From positions 45,562,202 through 45,626,201 of the forward strand of contig OX359264.1 in NCBI GenBank assembly GCA_947179155.2: a DNA stretch of 64,000 nt. The letters are read 5' to 3'. A program made the translations under genes and the position numbers. The notes under the pieces were generated by a model, which saw only the letters and a list, made by a program, of their open reading frames with translations, was not told the origin of the DNA and did no database searches. Source of the stretch: Hedera helix (taxonomy: Eukaryota > Streptophyta > Magnoliopsida > Apiales > Araliaceae). Shown here piece by piece: positions 1 through 12,399 of this stretch; position 1 is the stretch's first letter, and each line of letters starts with the position of its first letter.

Positions 1-3000
1 CATCAGCCGCCTCCTGCCAGGACTCCGTCACCATCGAGCGTCGCGGCGGCGGGGAGTACACGGCAGTTTGCAAATGGAGCATCGCCAATTTCCCTAGGGT
101 TAAAGCGAGGGCTTTGTGGAGCAAGTACTTTGAAGTGGGCGGGTACGATTGCCGCCTGTTGATATACCCTAAGGGTGATTCTCAGGCTTTACCGGGTTAT
201 ATCAGCTTGTATCTCCAAATCATGGACCCTAGGGGCACTTCATCTTCGAAATGGGACTGTTTTGCTAGCTACCGCCTTGCTATTGTTAACACGAATGATG
301 ATTTGAAGTCAATTCATCGTGATTCTTGGCATAGATTCTCTAGCAAGAAGAAATCCCACGGCTGGTGTGATTTTACTCCCTCTGGTTCCATTCTTGACCC
401 AAAATCGGGTTTTTTATATAATAATGATTCCATTTTTATTACTGCTGATATAATTGTTTTGAATGAATCCGTTAATTTTACACGGGATAACAATGAAATG
501 CAATCAAATTCAATAGTGTCTTCTGTTGTGAGTTGCCCCGTTGGTGATGTTTTGAGTGGGAAGTTCACTTGGAAAGTTCATAATTTTAGTTTGTTTAAGG
601 AGATGATTAAGACCCAGAAGATAATGAGCCCTGTTTTTCCTGCTGGGGAGTGTAATTTAAGGATTAGTGTTTATCAGAGTTCGGTTAATGGTGTTGATTA
701 TTTGTCTATGTGTTTGGAGAGTAAAGATACGGAGAAGACAATGGTTGCCGATAGGAGTTGTTGGTGTTTGTTTCGAATGTCGGTATTGAATCAGAAACCA
801 GGGTCGAATCATATGCATAAGGACTCATATGGCAGGTTTGCAGGAGATAATAAGAGTGGGGATAATACTAGTTTAGGCTGGAATGACTATATGAAGATGT
901 TGGACTTTGTTGAGGATGAGTCGGGCTTTTTGGTGGATGACACAGCAGTTTTTAGCACGTCCTTTCATGTAATTAAGGAGTTTAGTAGCTTTTCAAAGAA
1001 TGGGGGATTGAGTGGGGTGAGGATTGTAGGCGGGGCGAGAAAGTCTGATGGCCAAATGGGAAAATTTACTTGGAGAATTGAGAATTTTACAAGGTTGAAG
1101 GATCTTCTCAAGAAGAGGAAGATTACTGGGCTTTGCATCAAGAGCAGAAGGTTTCAAATTGGGAATAGAGATTGCCGTCTTATTGTTTATCCCCGAGGTA
1201 TGCATAATTACTGCATTTCACTGATATCTCTGTTGTCTGAACTTTTTAATAGGACATACTTGCAAATTTTCGACAAAGCTTCTTAGAATGTGCTGTGCTA
1301 AGCATTCACTAATAAATGAAAAACATAATAGTTTCTATGCCTTCAGAATTGAGCATGGTCATGATTCATGATCCTTCCATGGTCTCAACTTTAAATTGAA
1401 ATGGTATGAGCTGAATGTTCAATTACTAAAATTTTGCTTAAGAAGTGAATGAATTACTTGTATGATAATGATATTTAAATTCCTACTTCAGTAGAAACTT
1501 GAAGGGGGCAACTTGTTACTTCTACACCAGTTTTTGAACTAGATGCTTCCAAGAAATTACGTTACGAACAACTAGGTTATTGAGGGTTACGAGTTTATAC
1601 TTTCTGAAAATTTAGACGCAATATAACTAAGGCAATGTAATCATACTCTGAATCTTTTGATTGATAGTTGTGGAATAGGTTAAACGTTGCTTAGGGATAT
1701 AAACTGATAAATATCACATTTCTGCTTGATGGTATCAGGGCAGTCTCAGCCACCATGTCACCTTTCAGTATTTCTTGAGGTTACAGATTCACGAAATGCT
1801 TCCAGTGACTGGAGTTGTTTTGTGAGCCATCGATTGTCAGTCGTGAACCAGAAGATGGAGGACAAATCTGTTACAAAGGAATCTCAGAACCGTTACTCCA
1901 AAGCTGCAAAGGACTGGGGCTGGCGTGAATTTGTGACACTCACCAGTCTCTTTGATCAAGATTCGGGGTTTCTTGTTTCTGATATGGTTGTATTCTCTGC
2001 TGAAGTTCTTATATTAAAAGAGACTTCCATTATTCAGGATTTAACTGACCAAGATACTGAGTCAGGCAGTGATTCCCAAATAGATAAAGTAGAAAAAAGG
2101 AGTTCATTTACATGGAAGGTGGAGAACTTCTTGTCCTTCAAGGAAATAATGGAAAGCCGCAAAATATTTAGCAAATTCTTTCAAGCTGGTGGATGTGAGC
2201 TTCGGATTGGTGGGTTTTTTCTTTTTCTTTTCCCCCTGATGATGCACTTACTCCACTAAAAATATGGTTGCAGTCAATAGGGTTTCTTTAGGTGGTTTGA
2301 TGTCCTTTGTTTGGTTATGCAGGTGTGTATGAGTCATTTGACACCATATGTATATATTTAGAGAGCGATCAATCTGTAGCCAATGATCCTGATAAGAACT
2401 TTTGGGTCAGATACAGGATGGCTGTAGTGAATCAAAAAAATCCTGCCAAGACTGTGTGGAAGGAGTCGTCTATTTGTACAAAGACGTGGAACAATTCTGT
2501 TCTTCAATTTATGAAGGTTTCAGATATGTTGGAAGCAGATGCAGGATTTCTTGTACGTGACACAGTTGTCTTTGTTTGTGAAATCTTGGACTGCTGCCCT
2601 TGGTTTGAGTTTTCAGATCTAGAGGTTAGTATTCTTTGCCTGTTCATTATTTGTATATCATTGTTGATGTTTCTCTGGAACTCAATTGTTGTGAAAACGC
2701 AGTCTTGACTACCGTGAAGTTAGTTGACCCATGATGGCTGATTCTCTCCCTACTCTGGAAATAAGGGGATAAATAATTTATTTATCTTAAGATGAAAAGA
2801 AAATTTATTATAAATGGGTAATATATACAGGTGGATGGGAGGATTAGAGTCCAGAAAAACTAAAACTAGTAGATAAGTACCAAGTCCTCAATGAAGTATT
2901 GCCCTTTATTCCCTGTACACATCTGAAGTAGATATTCCCCTGAAGGTGCCAATTGCAGAAACCCAAGAAGACGCAGAAATATTTCTTATTTGTTACTGTA

Positions 3001-4964
3001 CTTCTTAAAATAAATTTCTTTTCAATATTAATTATAGTATATCAGAATTGTAACAAAAAAGAAGGTGCTCAAGTTCAATCCTTCTAGCCATAGCTTAATA
3101 ATATTTTGATAAATTTATATTTTCTATCAATTGTTTTAACAAATCACTACTAATTACTGGAATTGGTCAATATTGTTCATTTAAACATGCTAATTGAGAT
3201 GTGTTTTAGACATGAATGCATTTACTACTGCCTTGGGCTGTCTCTCTACTGTGACATTTTAAGGGTGTGCCTGCCCGTAGAACTATTATTTGTGAGTGTT
3301 CTGGTTGAGAAAAATTCTTTTAGTTTGTGATGTATGTCTTTGAAGGGCATGACTTGGTTAAATGTTTGGTCATGCTGTAGGCCTCTAGTTTACTGTTTGT
3401 TGCCTGTTCAGAACTTTTGATTAGTCAATACATCTTTGCAGATTTTCTTTAAGCAACACTGGCTGCTGGTTCCATGATACCTTCTTTATCTATCAATATA
3501 TGTTATACCATATGGTATTGTCCTTTGTAACGTTCAACTATGAGTTTCTTCAGGTTTTTTAGTATAAAAGCACAAAGTCATGCTCTCTAAAACTATAATT
3601 TCTTATTTTGCAAAATTTAGGTGCAATTAGTTATAAAAACTTAATTTAAATTTTTCTTTAAGCTTTTCTCTATTTGGAGCCCAGAATGTTGTGTTTCTTT
3701 CACCCAGTTATGAGATTCCTCGTTTCATATATGTGTGTATATATATATATTGCATGTGTGTGTGTTTGTATTGGGTTATGCTTTTCAGATTAAAGAGTAA
3801 AGTAGAGACGACGAAGAAGTAAATAATTTTCGAAAGGTGGATGATCTCATAAAAGCTTTAGATTTTGAGACTAATGTCCCTTCATTACCTCATTCCCACA
3901 ATTTTCCTTATTTTATTTGTTGTAGTTGATTGCCATATACGATAAACTGCCACATGGCAGTCACCCAATGTGATATTTAGAGAAATAGGAAATTTGAAGT
4001 GAAGAAAAATAGAGAAGTGGAGTCTGGTCCCTACTTAGCAGTTGATTAGTTATACTCATCCCATTAATCCCTGAAAGATGCCTCCATCTAGCTTGAAAAT
4101 TATCCCCAGCCCTTGACACCTTAAACTAGTCAAAATAAACCTTCTCTTGCTCTAATACCTACAGTAGAAAGCTTTATCGTTCTCGTTGGTCCAACAGCAA
4201 CAGTGTTGGAAGGTCTAATCTAATGAAGTAATGGTTCACAGTGAAGTAATGTAATTTGAGCAAAAAAAAGAATTCATTGACCTAGTGCTAGCCCCATATG
4301 TCTGTCAGGGAATCAATATTAGTGGTTGAATCGCAAAAGGTGTCACAAGGGCAGACGGTTAGGCTTTGTGGCTTCAAATCCCTGTTCCATCTGAAGAAGT
4401 AGGTGACGTAGTCATACAGACTGACATTTCAATTTAGACTAGTTTTCTTTTCTGGTCATGGTCAGCTGTTAACACATAGTGGACACTTTTACACTTGTTC
4501 AGTAGTGGTGCCTAATATCTTTTCCTTTCATCTTTGTAATTTTGGAATTGTAAAGCTTCTTCGATACTCTACAGACTTGTTTTTTAACTCCCTTAACTTC
4601 ACTGTATGGTTCATGAGCTTTTTTAATGGTGAGACGTGAGAGTGAAAAAATTCAGGAAAAACTGTAGGATGCTTGTGATAATACGAAATATGTGCGTATA
4701 ATTTAAGTACCCGAAGTAAAGGAAGCTTTAAAGAAGATAAAATCATGTAAGGCTAGGAACCTGATGGTGTACCCATTGAAGTTTGGAGTACTCTGTTTAA
4801 CAGGATCTTTCGTACTACAGAGATGCCTGAAGAGTGGAGGAGTAAGGAATAACGATACAAGCTCGTCACAAGTCTATTTGGAGCACTGAAACTTGTTTGA
4901 AAATTATAGCTGCTCAAAAGTCAAAGTGAAAAGGGCTGAAAAGTTTTTTTTTTTCTTATATACA

Positions 4965-5019
<55 letters not shown>

Positions 5020-5139
5020 ATAGAGTACGGTTCAAAAGCATACTTCTTAAATAACATACTTCCTTAAGTAGCATACTTTTATCAAAATGATGTCGTTTTG
5101 ATAAAGGTATGCTATTTAAGAGGCATGCTTTAGAACCGT

Positions 5140-5204
<65 letters not shown>

Positions 5205-8200
5205 GTACGTCTGTGTTCTAACACCTCTCTGATGTGGTGTGCAGAAGATCTGTTTTGCTCTATGGATATTGTGCTTAAACTATTGGCCTTTCAGGGTCCA
5301 ATTAAGTGTGGTTTGTGCCCTGATAGTTTTTTTTTTTAACATTGCTCCCATAAGCATCAGATGTTTAGCGATTGGTTACCTAAAGTAACTGACAATAGAT
5401 GTTTAGTGATTGGTTACCTAAAGTAACTGACATTAGATGTTTAGCTGCGATTGGTTACCTAAAGTAACTGACATTAGATGTTTAGCGATTGGTTACATAA
5501 AGTAACTGACCAGTGTGGAGTATGATAATCTACAACCGACCATTCTGGTGTTGCTCAATAATCATAAGAAATCAGTCTCTAAATTATACCCTTTTGTGAT
5601 AAGTGAAAGCATAGATAATTTAGGACTGAAAAGTTAGGTTAATAAAAAAGCTAAAACTGAAATCTGAACACTTTGTGATAAAAAAATGATGTAAATGATC
5701 AACTGTGTGGAGTTTGAAAGATATTGACGATACTGACTTGTCTAAAAGTTACAATAATATAACTTTCATGGAAAATTTACTCTTTTTATTGGTAATATTG
5801 TATAAACTAAAAGCAAAGTTTGGATCCCCAGTATATGTCCAAAGTTCCAAACCTGGGGATTAGATATGTACTTCAAACATGGTGTTCCTTTTATCAGGTT
5901 TTTGCTTCTGAGGATGATCAAGATGCTTTGACGACGGACCCTGATGAACTTATTGATTCTGAGGACAGTGATGCAATAAGCGGGGATGAAGAAGACATCT
6001 TCCGGAACCTTCTTTCTAGAGCAGGGTTTCACCTTACTTATGGAGATAATCCTTCACAACCACAGGTAACTTTGAGAGAAAAGCTTCTCATGGATGCTGG
6101 TGCAATAGCTGGGTTTCTGACTGGACTTCGTGTTTATCTTGATGACCCTGCTAAAGTAAAGCGCTTGCTTCTTCCAACCAAGTTGTCTGGCAATAGTGAC
6201 GGGAAGAAGTTGACTAAAAATGATGAATCTTCCCCAAGTCTGTTGAATTTGTTGATGGGAGTTAAAGTCTTGCAGCAAGCAATAATTGATTTACTTTTGG
6301 ATATAATGGTTGAGTGTTGCCAACCTTCGGAAGGAAATTCTAATGATGATTCCTCAGATGTGATCTCCAAACCTTCTCCAGATGGCAGTGGAGCTGTTAC
6401 TTCACAGGAATCTAATAGGGGGACTGGAGCAAAGGAAACTGTGCATGTCCATGTACATGACAGATTGGATGCTGGGATAGATGAAAGCATGCGTGCATCT
6501 GCCGTACAAAGTTCAGATATGAATGAAATTGACATGCCTTTAAAAAGTTTTCCTAGAGAGCCTATTTTACCACCAGAAACGTGTGCCGCGGGTTCCTCAG
6601 AACATGCTTCCTTTAACTCAAAGGTAAACTTACAATACTGTCTACATGTTATAAGCTCATAGTTTAATTTTCAGTCTTGATTGTGGAGACTGTTATTTCA
6701 GACAAAATGGCCAGAACAGTCCGAGGAGCTCTTGGGATTGATTGTGAACTCATTGAGAGCACTAGATGGAGCTATTCCGCAAGGTTGTCCTGTGCCAAGA
6801 CGAAGGCCACAATCTGCACAAAAGATTGCTCTTGTTTTGGATAAAGCACCAAAGCATCTGCAGTCAGACCTAGTTGCTTTAGTACCAAAATTGGTTGAGC
6901 ATTCAGAGCATCCTCTAGCTGCTTGTGCACTTCTAGATAGACTTCAAAAGCCAGATGCAGAACCTGCATTACGACTGCCTGTAAATTACTTTAACAACCT
7001 TTTACTGAGTTTTATTACAATTTTCTTGTTGTAATGCACTTTCAGCTTATGATATGTATAGGAGATATGTATCTCCCTTTTGATCATACTTTCATGTCTG
7101 AATTACGAGGCTTAGGGTTTGGCTCAATAATTTGCAAGCCAATCCACCACATTGTGAGGGTTCAGCCTCCTTCCCTCAAGAGTTATGTAATGAAAGAAAT
7201 TCCCTTAAGCAATGTCTGAACTATGAATTTTGATCTTCAGGTTTTTGGTGCTCTTAGCCAGTTGGAATGTAGCAGTGAAGTTTGGGAGCGTATTCTATCT
7301 CAATCATTTGAACTTTTGGCAGACTCAAATGATGAACCCCTTGCAGCAACTGTGGATTTTATATTTAAAGCTGCATTGCATTGCCAACATCTTCCAGAAG
7401 CAGTATGCATCTACATTATTTCAAATTAAAATTGGACTGTTTCTTATTTATAGCCTGATTTGGTTTTTGTGTTCTTGTGTTGATTTGCTGTAACATGTGT
7501 AAACCACTATTTTTCTTCTCTGCAGGTCAGATCTGTTCGTACAAGGCTAAAAACTTTGGGTGTTGAAGTCTCTACCTGTGTTCTGGATTACTTGAGTAGA
7601 ATGGTAAATAGTTGTGCAGATGTTGCTGATGCTATTCTAAGAGATATTGATAGCGATGACCATTTTGGTGATGATCGCTCGACAATGCGGTGTGGGATTT
7701 TCTTATTAGGTGAAACTGGGCCGTCTTCTGAAATATTGAATGCTGTAGATGAGCAAGCTTTCTGTGCTACACTCCATTTCTCTGATATCTATATCTTGAT
7801 GGAGATGTTATCTATTCCTTGTCTTGTTGTTGAAGCTTCTCAAACTTTTGAGAGAGCTGTAGCTCGAGGGTCAATCATGGCTCAGTCTGTATCCATGGTC
7901 TTAGAAAGACGCCTTGCTCGGCGATTAAATTTGGCTTCACAGTTTGTTGCTGAAAGTTTTCAACAGTCGGAAGTGGTTGGAGAAGCCATTGAACAATTGA
8001 GAGCCCAACAAGATGATTTTAATTTAGTACTTGGTCTTGCTGAGATGTTGGCCCTCTCTAGAGATTCCCGTGTGAGAGGATTTGTGAAGATGCTTTATAC
8101 GATATTGTTTAGATGGTATGCTGATGAATCCTTCAGATTGAAGATTTTGAAGAGACTTGTTGACCGTGCCACAAGCACTACTGATAGTAGTCGAGAGGTA

Positions 8201-11200
8201 GATTTAGATTTGGAAATTTTGTTGATCTTGGTTTGTGAGGAACAAGATATTGTTAGACCAGTTTTGAGCATGATACGAGATGTTGCTGAACTTGCAAATG
8301 TTGATAGGACAGCTCTTTGGCATCAGTTATGTGCCAGTGAAGATGAAATTCTTCACATTCGTGAAGAAAAGAAAGCTGAACTTTCCAGTATGATGAAAGA
8401 AAAGGCTGTTTTGTCACAAAGGCTGAGTGAATCTGAGGCTACTAATAATCGTCTCAAGGTATTTTTTTCAATCCATTGCATTACTAGATACTGCCACTTG
8501 TTACTAGTTTTGGGTTTGTTATAAATAACAATTTCATGTTATGACAGTCTGACATGAGGGCTGAGGTGGATCGCTTTGCCCAAGAGAGGAAGGAACTTTC
8601 CGAACAGATACAAGAAGTTGAAAGTCAACTTGAATGGCTGCGGTCAGAACGAGATGATGAATTTGGAAAGCTCACTGCAGAGAAGAAAATTCTTCAAGAT
8701 CGTCTTTACGATGCAGAGGCACAGCTTTCCCAATTGAAGTCCCGGAAACGTGATGAATTGAAGGTACGCATTTTCTTCTGCTGTATTTGTTTCAAATGGA
8801 AAAAATTCTCTGTTGTTCAATGGCATTTCTGCTGCAGTTATTCAGTCTTGTTAATCCTAGATATTACCATCATAAATCTTGTCTTGTTGTAATCTTTAGA
8901 GCCAAACGAGTTGCTCTTTCACAAAGTTCTTTTCCGAACTTTTTTCTAGTAGTGTGAATATGAGATCTCCAATTGGGTCAAGAGATGTAACCAAAGATGT
9001 GTCATGGAAGCACCTAAGACCAACTTCATACACGGTGCTTAACAGGTGTAAATCTGTTACTAATTCCACCATGCTCTGAAATCAATAAACATTTACTTGT
9101 ACTCCATATTGAATAAAGTTATCTGCACCGCACTTCATGTTTAGATGACTATTTATGTGATTTAATGTGATGCAACAAATTATTAATTTGTTACATATGA
9201 ACGTGGATTAGGAGCATTACACCAGAGTGAGAGTTTATTAGTACATTTAACCCCAAGGGGTTGGCTTAGTGGTTGAGGAGGTTTGCTTCCTTCCTTGATT
9301 TCCTATGTTCGAACTTTTTGGCCAGCACGCAGGAAGAATCTCTTGAATGCACCGGGCTGATGTGGGGGGTGTGCCCTTGAGATTGCCCGAGGAGGATTTA
9401 GTCTCGGTTGACATGTAAGCTAGCCGGAAGATACCCTTACCGTTCAGCCAAAAAAAAGAGGAGCGCTTATTCATACATTTCCTAGCATTTTATATTTCTT
9501 GAAAATTGAATTCTTTTCATTTATGTGAGAAATCATCTTGTAACTGAGTTAGTGACTTACAATATGAAAAGTGGTCTTTTATAAACAATTTCCTTGCTTT
9601 TCTTGAGTCTCTAAGTCATAATTACACTTTTAAAAAGTAAAAAAGTTGCTTAAAGAAGGCAGTACCAATGAGAACATCGTTCTTAAGTGGAATTATCTTA
9701 TATCCTACTAACTTGAAAATCCTTTTCGCTTTAGTGCGTGTTTTCCAATTTAATTGTGTTTTCAGTAGGTTAATAAATCTGCATTAGTTGCTGATAAAAT
9801 TTGTACTCTTATGAGTTAGTAGGATTGTCCAAAAGGATTTTGGAGAGGGAGCATTGCTAACAATTCCTCCTGCTAAGGCATAGATATGCGTATTTCCATA
9901 CTTGTACCTAATGCCCTCTGACATAAGAAATTACTTTAACCAAAACTTTCCTGAGTGGAAAGATAATTTCAAATGTGGTTGCTCCTTATGTGCTATTTGT
10001 TACATTGCTTGTGTCTTGTCCTTGAATTGCAAGTGGCGAGGATGCATATTTCTGAGCAAATCATTCCTGATGTGCAAGTTGCTTTATGATACATGCATCC
10101 ATGGAAGAGGATAAGGAACCCAAGCTCTCAACAAAACTTCAGCAAATATTCACTTTGAAATCTTGTCATGTTCTTATTGGTTTCATGGACATTACTATCT
10201 TATCTTCTATTTGGCTGGTTGTCTTGCCTCCAAAGGATAGAATTGATATCTTAATTTCTCAATTCCGGAATCTTTCGTTCATGGTACTCAAGCCTTTTTA
10301 TTTATCTATTTATCTTTTTATTCTTTGGGAAGTACTTTTCTTCCCCGTGCATCGGGTCTGTGTGATCTTTAAGTAAAACCTTTCAAGCACATTTGACGAT
10401 AAATTATTTCCTTGACACATGCAAAATGAATCTTAATTCTCATGTTTCGCTGATAAGGGTGTTTATTTGTTTTAACTATCTTCCCCTGGGCCTTGATATA
10501 TGTTATTTTAGTCTTGCATTCATGTTAAGTGTTTGAAAATCTCCTTTTCTGACAAAGGTCCCTGAATGTTTTAGAGAGTAACAAAGGAGAAAAATGCCCT
10601 TGCTGAAAGGCTGAGAAATACTGAAGCGGCACGGAAAAGATTTGATGAAGAACTGAAACGGTATGCCACAGAGAATGTGACTCGAGAAGAAATCCGGCAG
10701 TCACTTGAGGATGAAGTTCGACGGTTGACACAAACAGTTGGACAAACTGAAGGGGAAAAGCGTGAGAAGGAAGAACAGGTTGCTCGATGTGAAGCATATA
10801 TCGATGGGATGGAATCTAAATTGCAGACTTGTCAGGTAACTTCTGATATAGCTCATGTTTTTGATGAAGTTTTCATAATATATGCCTGATTGCTTATAGG
10901 TTTAAACTTGAACTGGTTAAATAGTTTTAATCACACTTTACCATGCTGTGGTTTACCTCATGGGAGGAAATCCCTTAGGGTGGTACACAAATAGGCACTT
11001 ATCCCCCATGTATTATGGTCAAAGTGTAACATAACAGGTTCTGTTAAATAATTTGATAGAAAATGAAAAAGACAATTATTCTTGTTTTATAAGTAACATT
11101 ATGCGGCCCCTACAGTTCACCATCAAAACCCGTATCTCTCTCTCTCTCTCTACCCATCTTGTGAATCAAAATCATAAACCCTTCAATTAATCCGCTTGCT

Positions 11201-12399
11201 TCCAAATTTCAACATCTATTGATCTCTTAAAAAGTAACATTAGGGCATCAGTTTGTTACGTATTCAATTGATATAGCAAAAGAGCAGAATTTCAAGATCT
11301 GTGGAATGTGGTGGCACTTGCTAAAATGGTGGTGCTATGGAGGTGGTGGTAGGTTTAGTAGACGATAATGCTAGTTGTTCATCGTCGATTACTTGGTCCA
11401 AGAAATTTGTGGCCCATTCTTCAAAATCCTCAAGATAATCAAGTTGCATCGTGGTCACCACTTCCATTGACTGCAAAGTCGTCATGTTATTTATTTATGG
11501 GCAAATTGCAAAACTGTTCCCTAATGTTGGCACCAAATTATAATATAAATGCTAATGTTTCAATTTTTGCAATGTCATAGCCAGTGTTTCATTTTTTGCA
11601 AAGCTCTCTGTGACCAATTTTGGTCAAAATTTGTCAAACACGTGCATTTCATGTGGGTATTCATTTTCTCTTTATTGTGCGGATGATTTTACTCCTCTTT
11701 TTGGAGGAAATATATTTTAGTATCCAAACTGACTATTTTTCCCCTTAAATACCCACGTGATATGCATTGACAAATTTTGACAAAAATTTGTTTGACGGGA
11801 CAGTTTAACAAAAAATTAAAATATTGACTATGACATTGTAAAAATCAAAATATTAGCATCTATATTACAATTCAGTGTCAATGTGAGAGGATAGTTTTGC
11901 AATATGCCCTTTATTTATTTATTTAGTTTCCTCCTTGGGTTCTTGCGGCATCTGAGCTGTGGTGTGTTTTTGGGCGAACACACACAAGGTGATTGATCTT
12001 AGTTAGTGTGGTACTATATTGTAAATAACTGGAATAACACTATTGTATTTGCAGCAATACATCCACACGCTCGAGTCTTCACTCCAAGAAGAGATGTCGC
12101 GACATGCTCCTCTATATGGTGCAGGTTTGGAAGCTCTATCAATGAAGGAGTTGGAGACCATCGCCCGCATACATGAAGAAGGGCTGAGGCAGATCCATGC
12201 CCTTCAACAGCGTAATGGTAATCCAGCTGGCAGTCCGCTTGTGAGTCCGCACGCTCTCCAGAACACACACGGGATGTACCCTGCTGCACCACCTCCAATG
12301 GCTGTTGGATTGCCTTCTTCTCTCATCCCAAATGGTGCTGGGATCCACAGCAACGGGCACGTGAATGGTGCTGTTGGACCCTGGTTCAATCATTCTTGA
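1..12399 (+). CDS. Multi-MATH-domain TRAF-like protein with C-terminal coiled coil, 5' partial
   Basis: Exons seen from splice sites and continuous frame: <1-1197, 1739-2209, 2323-2624, 5898-6623, 6702-6980, 7241-7402, 7526-8458, 8548-8763, 10575-10835, 12055-12399 (stop TGA). Reading is open to the first base, so the start codon lies upstream. About 1629 residues are present. Four MATH domains follow one another at roughly residues 19-160, 186-325, 353-495 and 535-655, each opening with an F/C-x-W-x-I/V-x-N-F motif. An acidic linker (SEDDQDALTTDPDEL) and a long helical region follow, then heptad-rich coiled coil in exons 7-9 and a Pro/Gly-rich tail ending in GPWFNHS. The architecture and length match the Arabidopsis At2g25320 TRAF-like family. 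MATH domains bind partner proteins, so a scaffold or ubiquitin-adaptor role is inferred. Intron 3 (2625-5897) is greatly enlarged by repeats. Confidence 0.95.
4711..4862 (+). mobile_element. Relic of LINE (L1-type) reverse transcriptase
   Basis: A plus-strand translation gives EVKEALKKIKSCKA, then in another frame PDGVPIEVW and IFRTTEMPEEWRS. This is the order of the conserved plant L1 reverse transcriptase segment in which 'GPDGIPIEVWK' is followed by a 'MP-EWR' block. At least one frameshift, an internal loss between the two blocks and a stop show that it is dead. It is only about 150 bp and has no visible 3' tail. It lies in the sense orientation within intron 3 of the MATH gene. Confidence 0.7.
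4969..5017. repeat. (TA)n microsatellite
   Basis: About 24 TA units directly precede the foldback element at 5027-5139. A second TA tract follows that element, so the pair brackets it. Confidence 0.95.
5027..5139. mobile_element. Foldback MITE between two TA microsatellites
   Basis: The left end (ACGGTTCAAAAGCATAC) and right end (GCATGCTTTAGAACCGT) are inverted copies, and the inner arms ATCAAAA/TTTTGAT meet at a loop near 5092. The 113-bp unit is thus nearly one long hairpin. It sits between (TA)n at 4969-5017 and (CT)n(TA)n at 5140-5197, so any TA target duplication is hidden. No coding capacity. The family was not identified. Confidence 0.7.
5140..5197. repeat. (CT)n(TA)n compound microsatellite
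   Basis: About nine CT units pass directly into about 19 TA units on the distal side of the foldback element. Confidence 0.95.
5359..5510 (+). repeat. Four-copy 38-bp tandem repeat
   Basis: Four head-to-tail copies of a unit beginning AGATGTTTAG and containing ATTGGTTAC and AAAGTAACTGAC. Copy lengths are 38, 38, 41 and 35 bp. The third copy carries a 3-bp insertion. It is intronic with no coding sign. Confidence 0.95.
8764..10574 (+). other. Intron 8 of the MATH gene
   Basis: A 1.8-kb intron between two coiled-coil exons, from AAG|GTACGC to TTTTAG|AGAG. Apart from the SINE at 9249-9458 I saw only AT-rich DNA. Confidence 0.85.
9249..9458 (+). mobile_element. tRNA-derived SINE with target-site duplication
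   Basis: A ~210-bp unit begins AACCCCAAGGGGTTGGC. It carries a pol III A-box-like TGGCTTAGTGG and a B-box-like TGTTCGAACTT about 45 bp downstream, and ends in a short poly-A tract. It is flanked by a 14-bp duplication with two mismatches: TTATTAGTACATTT (9235-9248) and TTATTCATACATTT (9467-9480). SINEs are mobilised in trans by LINE machinery. The family name is not assigned. Confidence 0.85.
10836..12054 (+). other. Intron 9 of the MATH gene
   Basis: A 1.2-kb intron before the last exon. It contains the Mutator-type MITE at 11499-11909 and a short CT microsatellite near 11137. No other feature was seen. Confidence 0.85.
11499..11909. mobile_element. Mutator-type MITE with ~200-bp inverted arms
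   Basis: The left terminus GGGCAAATTGCAAAACTGT matches the inverted right terminus GGGCATATTGCAAAACTAT. Similarity continues inward for most of each ~200-bp half, for example AATGTCATAGCCA against AATGTCATAGTCA, and ACGTG motifs near the centre. Flanks carry a perfect 9-bp duplication, TTTATTTAT, at 11490-11498 and 11910-11918. Long arms plus a 9-bp duplication indicate a non-autonomous Mutator-like element. No protein is encoded. Confidence 0.88.

Larger units (their letters stand above)
2625..5897 (+). other. Large intron 3 of the MATH gene
   Basis: This 3.27-kb intron runs from a GTTAGT donor after an E codon to a TTATCAG acceptor before the VFASEDD exon. It contains a LINE reverse-transcriptase relic, two TA microsatellites bracketing a foldback element, and a four-copy tandem repeat, each listed separately. 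I saw no additional exon in the remaining AT-rich DNA. Confidence 0.85.

Noticed and set aside
4904..5339. Open frames on both strands with Tyr-Ile-Tyr-Ile or Ser-Leu runs
   Set aside because: They are translations of TA and CT microsatellites, not genes. The same applies near 15930-16190 and 37092-37430.
9249..9330. A tRNA gene
   Set aside because: A- and B-box-like motifs are present but no cloverleaf can be drawn by eye; the poly-A tail and flanking duplication show a SINE.
9902..10376. Open frames in MATH intron 8 as extra exons
   Set aside because: The family protein continues directly from the exon at 8548-8763 to that at 10575-10835, and these frames show no similarity or coding bias.
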